DNA of 64,000 nt from Phialophora verrucosa. Taxonomy: Eukaryota; Ascomycota; Eurotiomycetes; Chaetothyriales; Herpotrichiellaceae. The translations under genes were made by a program, and so were the position numbers. The DNA lies in NCBI GenBank assembly GCA_002099365.1, contig MSED01000003.1:2418001-2482000 (forward strand), in the 5' to 3' direction. Shown piece by piece: positions 55,328 through 64,000 of the stretch. The notes beneath the pieces are model-generated. The model worked only from the letters and a program-made list of their open reading frames with translations, searched no databases and was not told the origin of the DNA. Positions within the stretch are counted from its first letter, which is position 1. Each line of letters begins with the position of its first letter.

Positions 55328-57778
55328 ATGGCGTCTAGGACAGCCAGGGAAGACCACGAGCGAAAAGGGCTTCCTCCGCCGGACGAAGACGGGATCCGCA
55401 GCCAGTACCTGGGTAAGGGCGTCGCGGCACCGGACCTAGTGACCGTGAAGGACTTTCTACGGTTCTACATTGTAACGAACCACCCTTAGATCGACAAGAA
55501 AGTCCCGACCGTCGATGTCATTTGTACTGTGGGGGAGTGGTTCTTCGCCGGCTTTACCCGTGTCAGCGGCACCGAGACTAAGGCCGAGGACAGGAGCGAG
55601 GTGTACTATGTATGATGAGGATCCCTCCCTACGCAGCTGAGTCGAGTTTCTCTTAGAGTAATCGAGGCTGACGTCTCTAGTGGGTACGACGAACTTTGAC
55701 CATCGAGGGGATCGTCGTCAATAAGCATCGACCGAAGTATAATTTCACCGTTCGACATCTCACTCGAGTCCCCCTGGTATTGTGGACGTATGACGACCTG
55801 ATGTTCATCCACGAGCGGCACCGCGTGTAGGACACATTTCTCATCCACGTCTACTGCTAGACCGGAGCCCGCATTAACACGTTCTTCACAGACGGTTTGC
55901 GGTATAGGGTTTGTTTCCGGCGGATCCCTTTGGGGTGGTTAATTTCTAACTTCACCAGGATGTCGAGCTTATCTTGCAGCGCGATAACGACAGCGCCAAC
56001 GGTCGTGGCTAGAGACTCATATACAAGATCGACTAACGCTAGGTGAAAAATAACCGCGATCCCGAGAATATCACGTAGGTGAAGCCTATACGTAATACTC
56101 CCGTTACTGAACCCTTCGCACGGGCGCTAACAGAGACCTTCTATTATAGCTTCGGGGCGTCGGTAAAAGAGCATAAGAGGCTGTTCTACAACGATACCGG
56201 GTTCTTCCTAGCCATGGCCCTCGCCGATGGCGCTCTATTTAGGTACGATACTCTCGACGACATCCGCTAGTAGGTCATTCCCGGGGGCCAGGAGGAGCTA
56301 ATTCTCCGGTTCAGGCACTCCGCCCTAGATCGACCTATTCTCCAGAAATGCACCAAAGCCGGCGGTGTCACCGACGAGCCCATAACCAAAGCCGTATTTC
56401 TCGACATTTTCAGAAGCACCCTTACTAACGCCGGTTACTTTTATGGCGCGAAGATCCACGCGATCAGAGGGCAGCTTGGCAAGGGGATTGATAGTAAGTC
56501 TCTACCTACATTGCTTCTCGAGAGTCCGTTGAAATCCTCATATATCTCCTGACGCCACCGTCCACCTTTCCCATCCACGTGACCCGGCTATTCCTGTTTA
56601 CAGAGCGCAACACCACGGTCGACCAGTTCCAGCACTTAACCTAAGCCGACCCTCGAGTTTTCGGCTAAAGTTACGTCGCGAACTACTCCTCGGTCGATGG
56701 CCAGGCCGCGTTTCGAGACGAGGTGAGCGACCAGCGGCACATCGAGTATTTTTAGAGTCTCGAGAAGTTCGGCGAAGATGATCTGCCTGATCGGCTGCCG
56801 GCCTACCTCGAAGAAGAGTTGAAATAAGATCTATACCTGTGTGAGCTCGAGGCTGTAATGCGGTCGTACATGGGAAGCGAAGGCGATAACTAAGCTTTCA
56901 GTACCGCTAAACGTCGGTTGACGACTTACTCTCGCAAATTAAAGCGGGATGCACTGCGCCTATTTCAGGAGACTTGGGTCTATGAGCGCCGAGATTGGAA
57001 AGTTTTGACCCGAGGGAAAGAGGTGGCTTAAGACAATTCGAAGACGGAACTTGCGTAAGATATCTGTAAGTTGTTCCCGGAGTAAGGCCGACTTGCCCAG
57101 AGAATGGCGTCAATAGATGCATTCGTGACGGACGAGATATGGAACTCTCTCCGTGACCTTTATACCCTCTATCTTTAAAACTGCAACGGCAGATAAACAG
57201 GTAAATTTTTTCTCTCTTCCCCGCTCCTCCTATTGATCCGGGCTAACAAGTCCCACAGTCTCCTAAAATCTCAGCGCAATCAGCACATCCAAGACTGTGT
57301 CCGCCGGGAAATGGCCACTCGCCGGGCACATCTCCTGTCGGACGTCCACTACTGCTATCACTACTTCGACTGGGTCGTCGGAGACGGCTAGGAAGCCCAC
57401 TGTCAAGCCCACCTCGACGACCTAACCGTCAAACGATGTGGATCCGTTGTTCACTGTCACACCTTGGTTCGTCCTGCCTATTGCCCCTTCTGTATTGGCG
57501 ACGCGTCACTGCCCCCTTCTGAGCGACTGAAATCTTGGTCTCGGGACTATAAACTATGGGTTCACGTGAACGACGAACATCTTAGTGGTTGCCCGTGGCC
57601 GCTGGTGTGTGACTATCCGCTATGCGACTCTCGGCATGAGGATTATGCGGAACTCCGATTCCATCTGATGGCTGGGCACAAGCTTAGCCGGTCGCGACCG
57701 AACGCGGGAACGAAACCCCGCCGACCGGTGTCCTCGGACGAGAAAGGATCACTCTATATATCGCCAGTTAACGTTTAG
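55328..57778 (+). pseudogene. Decayed FluG/DUF3435-type tyrosine recombinase with C-terminal zinc-finger region
   Basis: A long homology-bearing frame is broken by about twenty in-frame stops, all TAA or TAG and none TGA. Intron edges survive at 55610-55680, at about 55909-55959, at 56494-56603 and at 57201-57258. Readable blocks are KDFLRFYIVTNHP, WVRRTLTIEGIVVN, HLTRVPLVLWTYDDL, then TGARINTFFTDGLRYRD, HAIRGQLGKGID, QFQHLT-stop-ADPRVFG-stop-SYVANYSSVDGQAAF and GRLAQRMAS. The tail has PAYCPFCIGD, HVNDEHLSGCPWP and CDYPLCDSRHEDY, C2H2-like pairs. From memory, this is the fungal FluG-domain/DUF3435 family, related to Starship captains and Crypton recombinases. TGAR, HAIR and the SYVAN tyrosine (56672) can be read as the R, HxxR and Y of a tyrosine recombinase. 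Only the last 104 codons (from 57464) are still open. The gene must be dead. Confidence 0.82.
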
Positions 57779-57964
57779 CTATATATTATATAGGCTTTCT
57801 TACCTAATCGTGATAAGGCTTAATAAGCGCGCGCTTTACTAGAAAGCTACTATGATCGCTAGCCTTACCTCTTAGTTATATATAGTCGAATATAATTAGA
57901 TCTAGTATAGTCTATAATATAGGGAATTAGAACTATAAAGGCTCTACTAGAGATTCTAACGTTA
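57779..57964. other. AT-rich, CpA-free tract with RIP signature
   Basis: Directly after the pseudogene, from 57781 to 57964, I find no CpA dinucleotide and only two TpG, while TpA is extremely common. This is the pattern left by repeat-induced point mutation, which changes CpA to TpA on both strands of repeated DNA. Confidence 0.8.
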
Positions 57965-58567
57965 CACCTCTATTAAGCGTATAGAACCCTCTCTTAACTT
58001 CCTCAACCTACTGGCAGTAACCTAGATTAGAGCTCTATCGCGGCTTCCCTAAGATCTGAAGTCATGAAGCCGAGCCTGGCCCTTTCATTGAGCCTTAGTC
58101 AGAGTATAATCTGGAACCAAATGGATACGAAGCCTTTTCGACGGGATTTCAGCAGTGACTAGGGGACAAAGTCTGGAACGGTGAACATATTAGGGCAGAG
58201 CTGCCAGGGCCGTCGCTAGCATTGGAGCGCAGATGCAATTACTTCCCCATAGCCAGCAGTTCGTCCTTCGCATGCCCTCCGCCGTACACGGGATTTTCGC
58301 CGCCTATCTTGTCAAGGTATCGTCGAGAAGCTGAGAGCAATATCATGGAAATCCTGATTAAGGCGGATCTTCTAAGTCGACGGCAGGATACGGTTGTCGA
58401 ACCGCGAGATTCGGACGCCTCTAGATTCACCATGATTATTGCGAAAGATCTAAAACACGGTCATGAGCAGGCATATTGAGTCTGTCGTTCATAACGATGC
58501 TGTCTCAATTCAGCTCGTATCACACCTCCGAGGGGAGTCGACGGCCTGTTTACAGTAAGTTCATTAA
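57965..58567. other. Non-coding accessory DNA
   Basis: Base composition returns to mixed after about 58020. A frame of 85 codons at 58222-58479 is open but has no recognisable features, so I do not call a gene. Confidence 0.45.
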
Positions 58568-58750
58568 TTTCTACTCCGTGCTCTACTCATATCACGTAAT
58601 AGTCGAGCACAATTTCTGCTCCGTGCTCTGCTCATATTATATAATAGTCGAGTATAATTTCTGCCCTGTATTCTACTCATATCACATAATAGTCGAGCAC
58701 AATTTCTACCCCGGGCTCTGCTCATATCACGTAATAGTCGAGCACAATTT
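58568..58750. repeat. 45-bp tandem repeat, about four copies
   Basis: A 45-base unit starting ATTTCT and containing CTCATATCACGTAATAGTCG is repeated head to tail about four times and ends in a partial copy. Being 15 codons long, it keeps a frame open, but the product is not convincing. The second copy differs from the others mainly by C-to-T changes in CpA (TATCACGTAATA to TATTATATAATA, GAGCACAA to GAGTATAA). Confidence 0.9.
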
Positions 58751-58917
58751 CTGCACAAAACGACCATTGCTTTGATTATGCACGAACTTTGTGCATGCCC
58801 ACCACTACTCTTCAATCCTCAGTTCAACTTCTTATAGAAGCTTGCAGTGTTCTATGACTGCTTCTGGCTCTCCATATACACTCAAAGGCCTTGGATAGTA
58901 CCTGCAGAACCTCGATC

Positions 58918-59832
58918 ATGAAAGTCTTAGTCGTGGGTGGCACTGGAATGATAGGGGGCCATGCCGCTCTCTTTCTTCGCTCCTTAGGACACGAAATTGC
59001 CCTTGCTGGCCGACACGTTCAGGGACGCATCCCCGTGCTGAGCGACTTCCATTTCATCCAGGGTGATTACATCAGAGGGGAAATCACGCTGTCGCAGCTC
59101 ACAGGTTTCGACGCTGTCATCTTTGCAGCAGGGAGTGACGTACGGCACATCCCCCTGGGAGAAGATGGCGATAATCACTTCCACTATGCCAACAGCATAG
59201 CAATTCCGACCTTTGCACGCCTTGCCCGAAGTGCTGGAGTGAAACAATTCGTTCACATCGGGAGTTTCTACCCGCATATTGCGCCAGAGCAAGTCGAAAA
59301 ATCAGCTTACGTACGGTCACGAAAAGTAGCAGCGGACGAAATCACAGCTTTGGCCGGGCCGGGGTTTTCTGCCTGTAGCCTCGACGCACCCATCATAGTC
59401 GGAACTATCCCAGGCATGACCGTGTCGCTCTTTGCGGCGATCGTCAAATACGCCGAGGGCACGCTCGGACTCCCTCCCTCTGCTCCAGTTGGTGGGAGCA
59501 ACTTCATGTCTGTTAAATCACTCTCCCAAGCAATTGGTGGTGCCCTAGAAAATGGAAAAGCTGTCTCAGGAAAATCAATACTTGTTGGGGACGAGAATTT
59601 GAGTTTCGTCGCCTTCTTTAAACTGTTCTTCGACGCCGTTGGTTCAGATGTTGAGATCCCTGTGTTGGCTCAAGACCACCCTCTATTGCCGAGGGCTACG
59701 ATTTACAGCGGGGACAAGGTTGTGTCTTACGAACCTGATCCAGAGGAAGTTCGAATGCTCGGAGGGTACGAACGAAATGCCATCAAAAGTACAGTACACG
59801 ACATCGTGTCAGCATATCACACGGACCGGTAA
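58918..59832 (+). CDS. NAD(P)-binding epimerase/NmrA-like Rossmann protein
   Basis: A single exon encodes 304 residues; I start at the ATG of MKVLVVGGTGMIGGHAAL, since the frame upstream has no ATG. The nucleotide site is GGTGMIGG near residue 8. GRHVQGRIP follows the second strand, AVIFAAGSDVRHIP the fourth, and QFVHIGSFYPHIAPEQVEKSAYVRSRKVAADE carries a candidate tyrosine and lysine pair. SLDAPIIVGTIPGM and FMSVKSLSQAIGGALENG follow. This is an extended/atypical SDR of the NAD-dependent epimerase group, close in style to bacterial and fungal isoflavone-reductase-like entries. The substrate is unknown. It lies about 1.1 kb past the dead recombinase in gene-poor DNA with AT-richer codons than the GC-rich genes at 19.7-25.3 kb. 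It may be cargo of the same element. Confidence 0.88.
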   Translation: MKVLVVGGTGMIGGHAALFLRSLGHEIALAGRHVQGRIPVLSDFHFIQGDYIRGEITLSQLTGFDAVIFAAGSDVRHIPLGEDGDNHFHYANSIAIPTFARLARSAGVKQFVHIGSFYPHIAPEQVEKSAYVRSRKVAADEITALAGPGFSACSLDAPIIVGTIPGMTVSLFAAIVKYAEGTLGLPPSAPVGGSNFMSVKSLSQAIGGALENGKAVSGKSILVGDENLSFVAFFKLFFDAVGSDVEIPVLAQDHPLLPRATIYSGDKVVSYEPDPEEVRMLGGYERNAIKSTVHDIVSAYHTDR

Positions 59833-60181
59833 AGATCTGATACGCGCAGCTTCAAAAGTTGAATATGGTCTAGTCGAGCAAACCACAGCATCTACTGGAA
59901 ATACTGACTCGTGGTGTATCTGGTCGGCTCCACCTTTTTGGCACCGTGTCAACCTTCTCGGCACAGGTCAATTCAAACAGTCATGGCATATTGCGGCATA
60001 TACTGGCATGATTAAAGGCATCTCGTCAGAATTAGAGCTCATGAAACGTTCTCCAAGAAAGAATTCAGCGATCTCGGCACAGCTTGGGTTGCCTCGTGGA
60101 ATATGGTAGTAACTAGGAGGCTTTGCACCTCCGACAGCCACCCCAGGAGCAAGTTTCCCGTTCGCCTCTTGGTTGCCTGGT
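59833..60181. other. Intergenic between convergent genes
   Basis: This holds the two 3' UTRs; nothing else is seen. Confidence 0.55.
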
Positions 60182-61241
60182 TCACACCTCTGCCGTCGCG
60201 TAGCCCTGGTATATCTTCGCGACTCGATGAAAAGCTTCTTTGCTTTCCCAGGGTGGGATTGATTTGGACCTCGGATCATCCTGTGGGAACGTCTTGACCA
60301 GAGAGAAGGACATCATGTCCAGATCCTTCGGCCCTTCCCCGAACCGTAAAGCTGGGAATGAAAAGACATACACGAAGACTGCGTGGACATCGGACTTTGA
60401 CAGAATTTCGAGCTGCGTCGAGAGGTAATCGGCCTGCTCCTTCTCATTGCGCACCGGGACGACTCCGTTCTGAAATTTGCCAGTGCCATCGGGATTCGTG
60501 CCTTCCAGGAGCATGAAGCCGCCGTCGCCGCGTACGGCTGCGCCAGTGTAGGCGCAAGAGCCGACTTCCATCACCACAAGTGGTTTCCCAAACTTGAAAC
60601 GTTGCAGACCGCCAGCGTACTCCTCTGCTGTCTCTCCTCGTCGATAGTAGTCTATCCCGACGATGTCGAAAAAGGTCCAATCGACAGTCTCCCAGGTTCC
60701 CGCTGAATATGTAAGCGGGCCTCGATAGAAGACTCGAATAGCTTTGACAAAGGACTGTAATACTTCATTGAGCTTGGGCATCATGTCGCTCACAGACTTC
60801 GGAATGTTGTCCATGGAGTGGCCACCCTCTTGAAGCTGACTCCCGAACCACCGGCCCCGCTCACTGAACGAGTTGCCGGGGAAAACGCCTTTGCTGAAAA
60901 TCGAGTATTCACATCCCGCAACCAGAACCAAATCGATTCCGTCCGTTCTGAGCTGTTCTGCCGCCAGAGCCGCTTCTTGGAGGTACGATAGCGTTTCATC
61001 GATGCCAGCATTCATCTTCCACGGGTTCAGAAATACTGTTAAAGCCGTTTGCATGAGCCGCGTTTGCAGCGGAAACCAGCCGATGAATCTCTTCACCTTC
61101 GATACGCACGGCGTTGGCGTGCATTTGGTTCGCGAGGACGGAAAAGTCGTGTTTCACAAGATTCTCATCGTATGGCTCAACCGAAAATCCTGAATCATCG
61201 AATTTGAGCCCGACATCGTACACAACTCCACGGTACTTCAT
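60182..61241 (-). CDS. TIM-barrel glycosidase-like protein with a one-base frameshift
   Basis: From the ATG at 61241 (MKYRGVVYDVGLKF) the frame runs to HRLVSAANAAHANGF and then shifts at about 61039-61043 (GGCTTTAACAGTA) into the frame that continues VFLNPWKMNAGIDETL to the stop. One extra A would explain it. Together it is about 350 residues. Blocks such as VLVAGCEYSIFSKGVFPG, TFFDIVGIDYYRRGE, KPLVVMEVGSCAYTGA and AVFVYVFSFPALRFG fit a beta/alpha barrel with acids at AGCE and VVMEVG, where glycosidases keep catalytic Glu. I recall similar proteins mostly from actinobacteria, some labelled abortive infection protein, with no proven activity. A GTGAAG..AACAG 'intron' could restore the frame, but it would delete sequence that looks coding. 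It is a recent pseudogene or a sequence error. Confidence 0.7.
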
Positions 61242-62251
61242 TGTTGAGGTTTGAAATGCTGGAATTATGCTCAGATGGGTCGCATGGCGGTTTCAAGGAG
61301 AGAGAGAGCTCTGGTTCGGTGGAAAACAAGTACCGATACGGAGTAAGAGTGCGCAGTAACCGGATAATCATCGATCCGTTCGCTAGCTGTGCTAATGTGA
61401 GAAGAGAACTCGAGAAGTACTGTACCGCCAAGTCCATGGAACCTTTTGTTGCTGGAGGGTGCCGTGCCGGAGTCCTCCGTCCAGTATACAGCAAGCCTCG
61501 GCGTGTATATCTTCTTGGCGATCCTACCGATTTCGACCTGCGAAGTTCTTGGATTCGTCATGTGTGGGCCATGATGGGTCCTCCCGAGATGTCCGTGGAG
61601 TTCAGTGTATCAGTTAATCTCAAGACCCGCAGAACTCGGACTCCCTGGTAGCCTGATAAAGCTGCATACTACCTCGTACATGACCCGAGCATTTGGCCAA
61701 GTCAGGATGTTTCGGAACATGATGCTCAAAGATTTGTGCACTAAGCTAGCCGAGATCAGAAGGCGGACTGGCAATTCCGCCGTCATTGCTGCAAATATGG
61801 GCAAGAGGCTGACACGGCTGCAAACTTCTGATGTAGCGGCGGCCAAATTATGGGCTTCAAGCTTGATTTAAGAGGCATGCTTTCGACATACCCTCACGAC
61901 GCCTGGTGCTTTCAAGAGGCAGATCCCTTTTCATTCGGGATCGGGGCTACGGGTATTGATGCTGTTCAAGGTTACAAGCTTGAGTGGGTCCAATTCCATC
62001 ATCATTTTGGCAAAAAAACCCCTCCGTGTGACTATTAAGATGTTCGACGTCTTACGCACCTACTCTGAAGGGAAGTATCCGCACCATCGAAGACAGTCAT
62101 GTGCAATTTAGCATTGCCAAAGCTCACATCAATGGTCGACATCATGTCCTAGGCGCTCACGGAAGAATACAGACCATCTCATTCTTCTGGGCAGATTTCG
62201 GGTCAACAGTGACGGCCAAGCCTCCCAACTACTGAATCCCTGCCCTTGGAA
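61242..62251. other. Gene-poor stretch with no recognised product
   Basis: Frames of up to 136 codons occur on both strands and overlap; none shows a domain. It contains the promoter of the barrel gene and the 3' UTR of the next gene, both on the minus strand. Confidence 0.45.
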
Positions 62252-63261
62252 CTATGCCGCAATTTCCAGCTGCTTCCCCTTCTTGTGCTCGGCCATGACC
62301 AAGTCGAAGACTCTCCCCTGATAATCTTGGGCTTCCTATTAGCTTGCGAACATTACCTGAACAATGGGAAAGAGTCGGACTTACGGATGACTCCGGACTC
62401 TTTCTGTGGGTTCAAACACCCCTCTGTATAGACACCATTTTCGAGATTTGCTTGTGTACGCTCGCACAGATCAAAGTCCTCGGTGGCAACTTGGCGGACA
62501 AACTTGTAATAGTCTTCGAACGCTTGTCCGGTCGCAGTGTTGTGGTAGTCAAACTCCATTCTCGAAACGCCTGGCTTCATCGTGGGACAGACGCGGAAAA
62601 TGGACATTCCGCCATTGTACATGTTCAACGAGCAGTTTGGAAAGAGGAACAAGAAAAGACCGTCCTGGCTACTATCAGGGCTGGCAAAATGCTGAGACCA
62701 GTTGTGATGGTTCTCAACACGGTAAAAAGTTGGCGGGTACAGCTTTGAAAGCCCCGGATGAGTGAACTGGCAGTGCAGACATTCCTGGAACCCATCGATC
62801 AAGGTCTTCCAGTTGAAGTTCCCAGAGTAACTGAGGCTTCGCCGGTGTGGGATTTGTGTAAAGTCGACGGTGTCAACTAGCTCCTCGAGCCCAGGATAGT
62901 ACTCCTCGAATGGCGGTGCCTCGGACGAAATGGTGGTAAATACCAAACCAGAGCGCGTTTGGTGGGCACGTACTTCTCGACCCTGTAATCAAACCACGCC
63001 TTAATCAGTGCTGGCTGGATTTTCAGAAGACCGTCATACCGTTGCTTCGTCGAAGACCTCGATGGATTTATGCTGCTCAGACCCTGTGGTCTTTGCAGTC
63101 AGGACAATCTGCGCAATCTCGAAACGTGCAGCCTGTCCGATCTGGAATTTGGTAATGGTGCCCAGAAAAAACCAGGAGCGTAAGAAGACTGCAGTCCGTT
63201 CAATTTGATGCACGCCCTGGCTATAGTACCAGCTCGACGGGAGAGTTGTTGGGATGGCCAT
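62252..63261 (-). CDS. Rieske-oxygenase-like catalytic-domain protein without a Rieske cluster
   Basis: Three exons, 63040-63261, 62385-62982 and 62252-62331, join in frame to 299 residues. Donors are GTATGA and GTAAGT; acceptors are GATTACAG (after a CTGAT branch site) and GGAAG. The start MAIPTTLPSSWYYS and RTAVFLRSWFFLG match the N-terminus of ring-hydroxylating oxygenase alpha subunits of the choline-monooxygenase type. The catalytic domain has NWKTLIDGFQECLHCQFTHP, where Glu141, His144 and His149 fit the mononuclear iron ligands, and a later Asp in EDFDLCERTQ fits the third. Between the two, where a [2Fe-2S] domain with CxH and CxxH should lie, there are only about 60 residues, FEIAQIVLTAKTT..EVFDEATGREVRAH, with no cysteine. 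The C-terminus, VFDLVMAEHKKGKQ, is normal. The reaction and electron source are unknown. Confidence 0.78.
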
Positions 63262-64000
63262 TATTCCAAGAAGGCGAGAGGAATGCGATGAGATTACGTG
63301 CCCCGATCCGAGTCTTGTTAAAGAGACATGACAACAAGGGAAGACTTTATACTCCTGGATGTGCATCTATGGGGGGAGTTCTATGGACTACGTGGAGATC
63401 CATGGCTGCCTTTGCTGTAAGGGCCCCATTCGCACCAAACGATCGTTCCCGTACCTCTTCATTCGTCCACCCGTCGGTATCACTCGGGCACTTTTGATTC
63501 GACGCCCATCCTGCGAGGATCATCGTGCTCTGGCTCCAAAAGGAACCACATGTCATGATATGCAACCTATGTGTCTTGCAGTGGTGAAACTGTCACTCTT
63601 GGATAGGAGACTTGAGATCCCCCAAGGAGACGCATGGAAGGTCAATGGGCTTGGTAGGTTTGTTGGTATCCCGTCTAGACGCCGTGCAACTCTCATCACT
63701 ATTAGCTTTGGTTCTAGCGTCGTAACTCTAATCATTATCAGCTTTGGGATTCTAGCGTCGGTACCAAGTGGACCTAGGGAGGTGCTTTTACTGCTAGCTT
63801 CGGAACATCATGGAGTATTATTGAGCTGAGGATTCAACTTTACTTGATCGCTACAATTCTCAATTGCCCGCCCGCCGTCATCATGCTCCGTGATTTGGTT
63901 TCTCATGGTTAGACTACCATAACTGGCTCTCCTTTCCCTTCCTATTCTTCAGCAAGAAGTATCTAGTCTTGATGAGGTAACTCCTAGAGTTCTTCCAGGA
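63262..64000. other. Right-end stretch, promoter and unassigned DNA
   Basis: The first part is the promoter of the oxygenase-like gene. The long plus-strand frame (63359-63829) reads through a direct repeat and has no domain, so I do not call it. Confidence 0.45.
63688..63761. repeat. Direct repeat, two imperfect copies of about 37 bp
   Basis: Two adjacent copies share AACTCT, ATCA, TTATCAGCTTTG-like and TTCTAGCGTCG segments with a few substitutions and a 1-2 base indel. Confidence 0.75.

Noticed and set aside
58222..58479. 85-codon frame between the RIP tract and the tandem repeat
   Set aside because: There is no domain, no neighbour context and low-information sequence; I cannot support it as a gene.
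58568..58750. CRISPR-like regular repeats
   Set aside because: The 45-bp units are directly joined with no spacers, and the genome is fungal. It is a tandem minisatellite.
61241..61871. Frames of 88-136 codons on the plus strand
   Set aside because: They overlap open frames on the other strand, show no domain and have no clear intron structure.
63034..63366. Reading the oxygenase-like gene as a pseudogene with an internal stop
   Set aside because: The stop lies in a 57-base intron with good GTATGA and GATTACAG ends; splicing gives an open 299-codon frame.

Overview
The window is nuclear DNA of a filamentous ascomycete (Pezizomycotina). Introns are short (about 45 to 110 nt) with GT..AG ends and CTRAC-like branch sites. 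The gene content is typical of the group: a velvet regulator, a fungal telomerase reverse transcriptase, an SCP/PR-1 protein, a recyclin, and signs of repeat-induced point mutation (RIP). A eurotiomycete, perhaps a black yeast (Chaetothyriales), is my guess from gene style only. I see no tRNA, rRNA or CRISPR.

From 1 to about 54.3 kb the window is ordinary core genome. In order: an ARO3-type DAHP synthase running off the left edge (-); glycogen debranching enzyme GDB1 (-); a small DUF3602 protein (+); velB after a 3.1 kb upstream region (+); the F-box/Sec10 recyclin RCY1 (+); an unrecognised conserved protein (-); a secreted CAP protein with a GPI-like tail (+); an NAD(P)-binding Rossmann protein (-); a flavocytochrome b2-type dehydrogenase (+); a TBC protein with degenerate catalytic fingers (-); TERT (-); a large DH-BAR-SH3 Rho GEF (+); a SENP8/Den1-type protease in six exons (+); a Dal5-family transporter in seven exons (-); an uncharacterised five-exon protein with two RRM-like folds (+); the ribosome-quality-control ligase HEL2 (-); and a DEK_C/SWIB protein (-). 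Several start codons lie in tiny first exons, so I rebuilt the spliced models from splice signals, frame and family fit.

From about 54.3 kb to the end the character changes. A FluG/DUF3435-type tyrosine-recombinase gene is broken by about twenty in-frame stops, every one TAA or TAG. A CpA-free, AT-rich RIP tract and a 45-bp tandem repeat follow. Then come three sparse genes of accessory type: an NmrA-like epimerase; a TIM-barrel protein of a mostly bacterial uncharacterised family, with a one-base frameshift; and an intact three-exon protein with the catalytic iron site of Rieske oxygenases but no Rieske cluster. A dead recombinase beside sparse accessory genes fits the decayed remnant of a Starship-like element; this is inference.

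The core genes are unrelated housekeeping functions and form no visible pathway or cluster. The accessory genes at the right end could travel together, but nothing proves that they act together.
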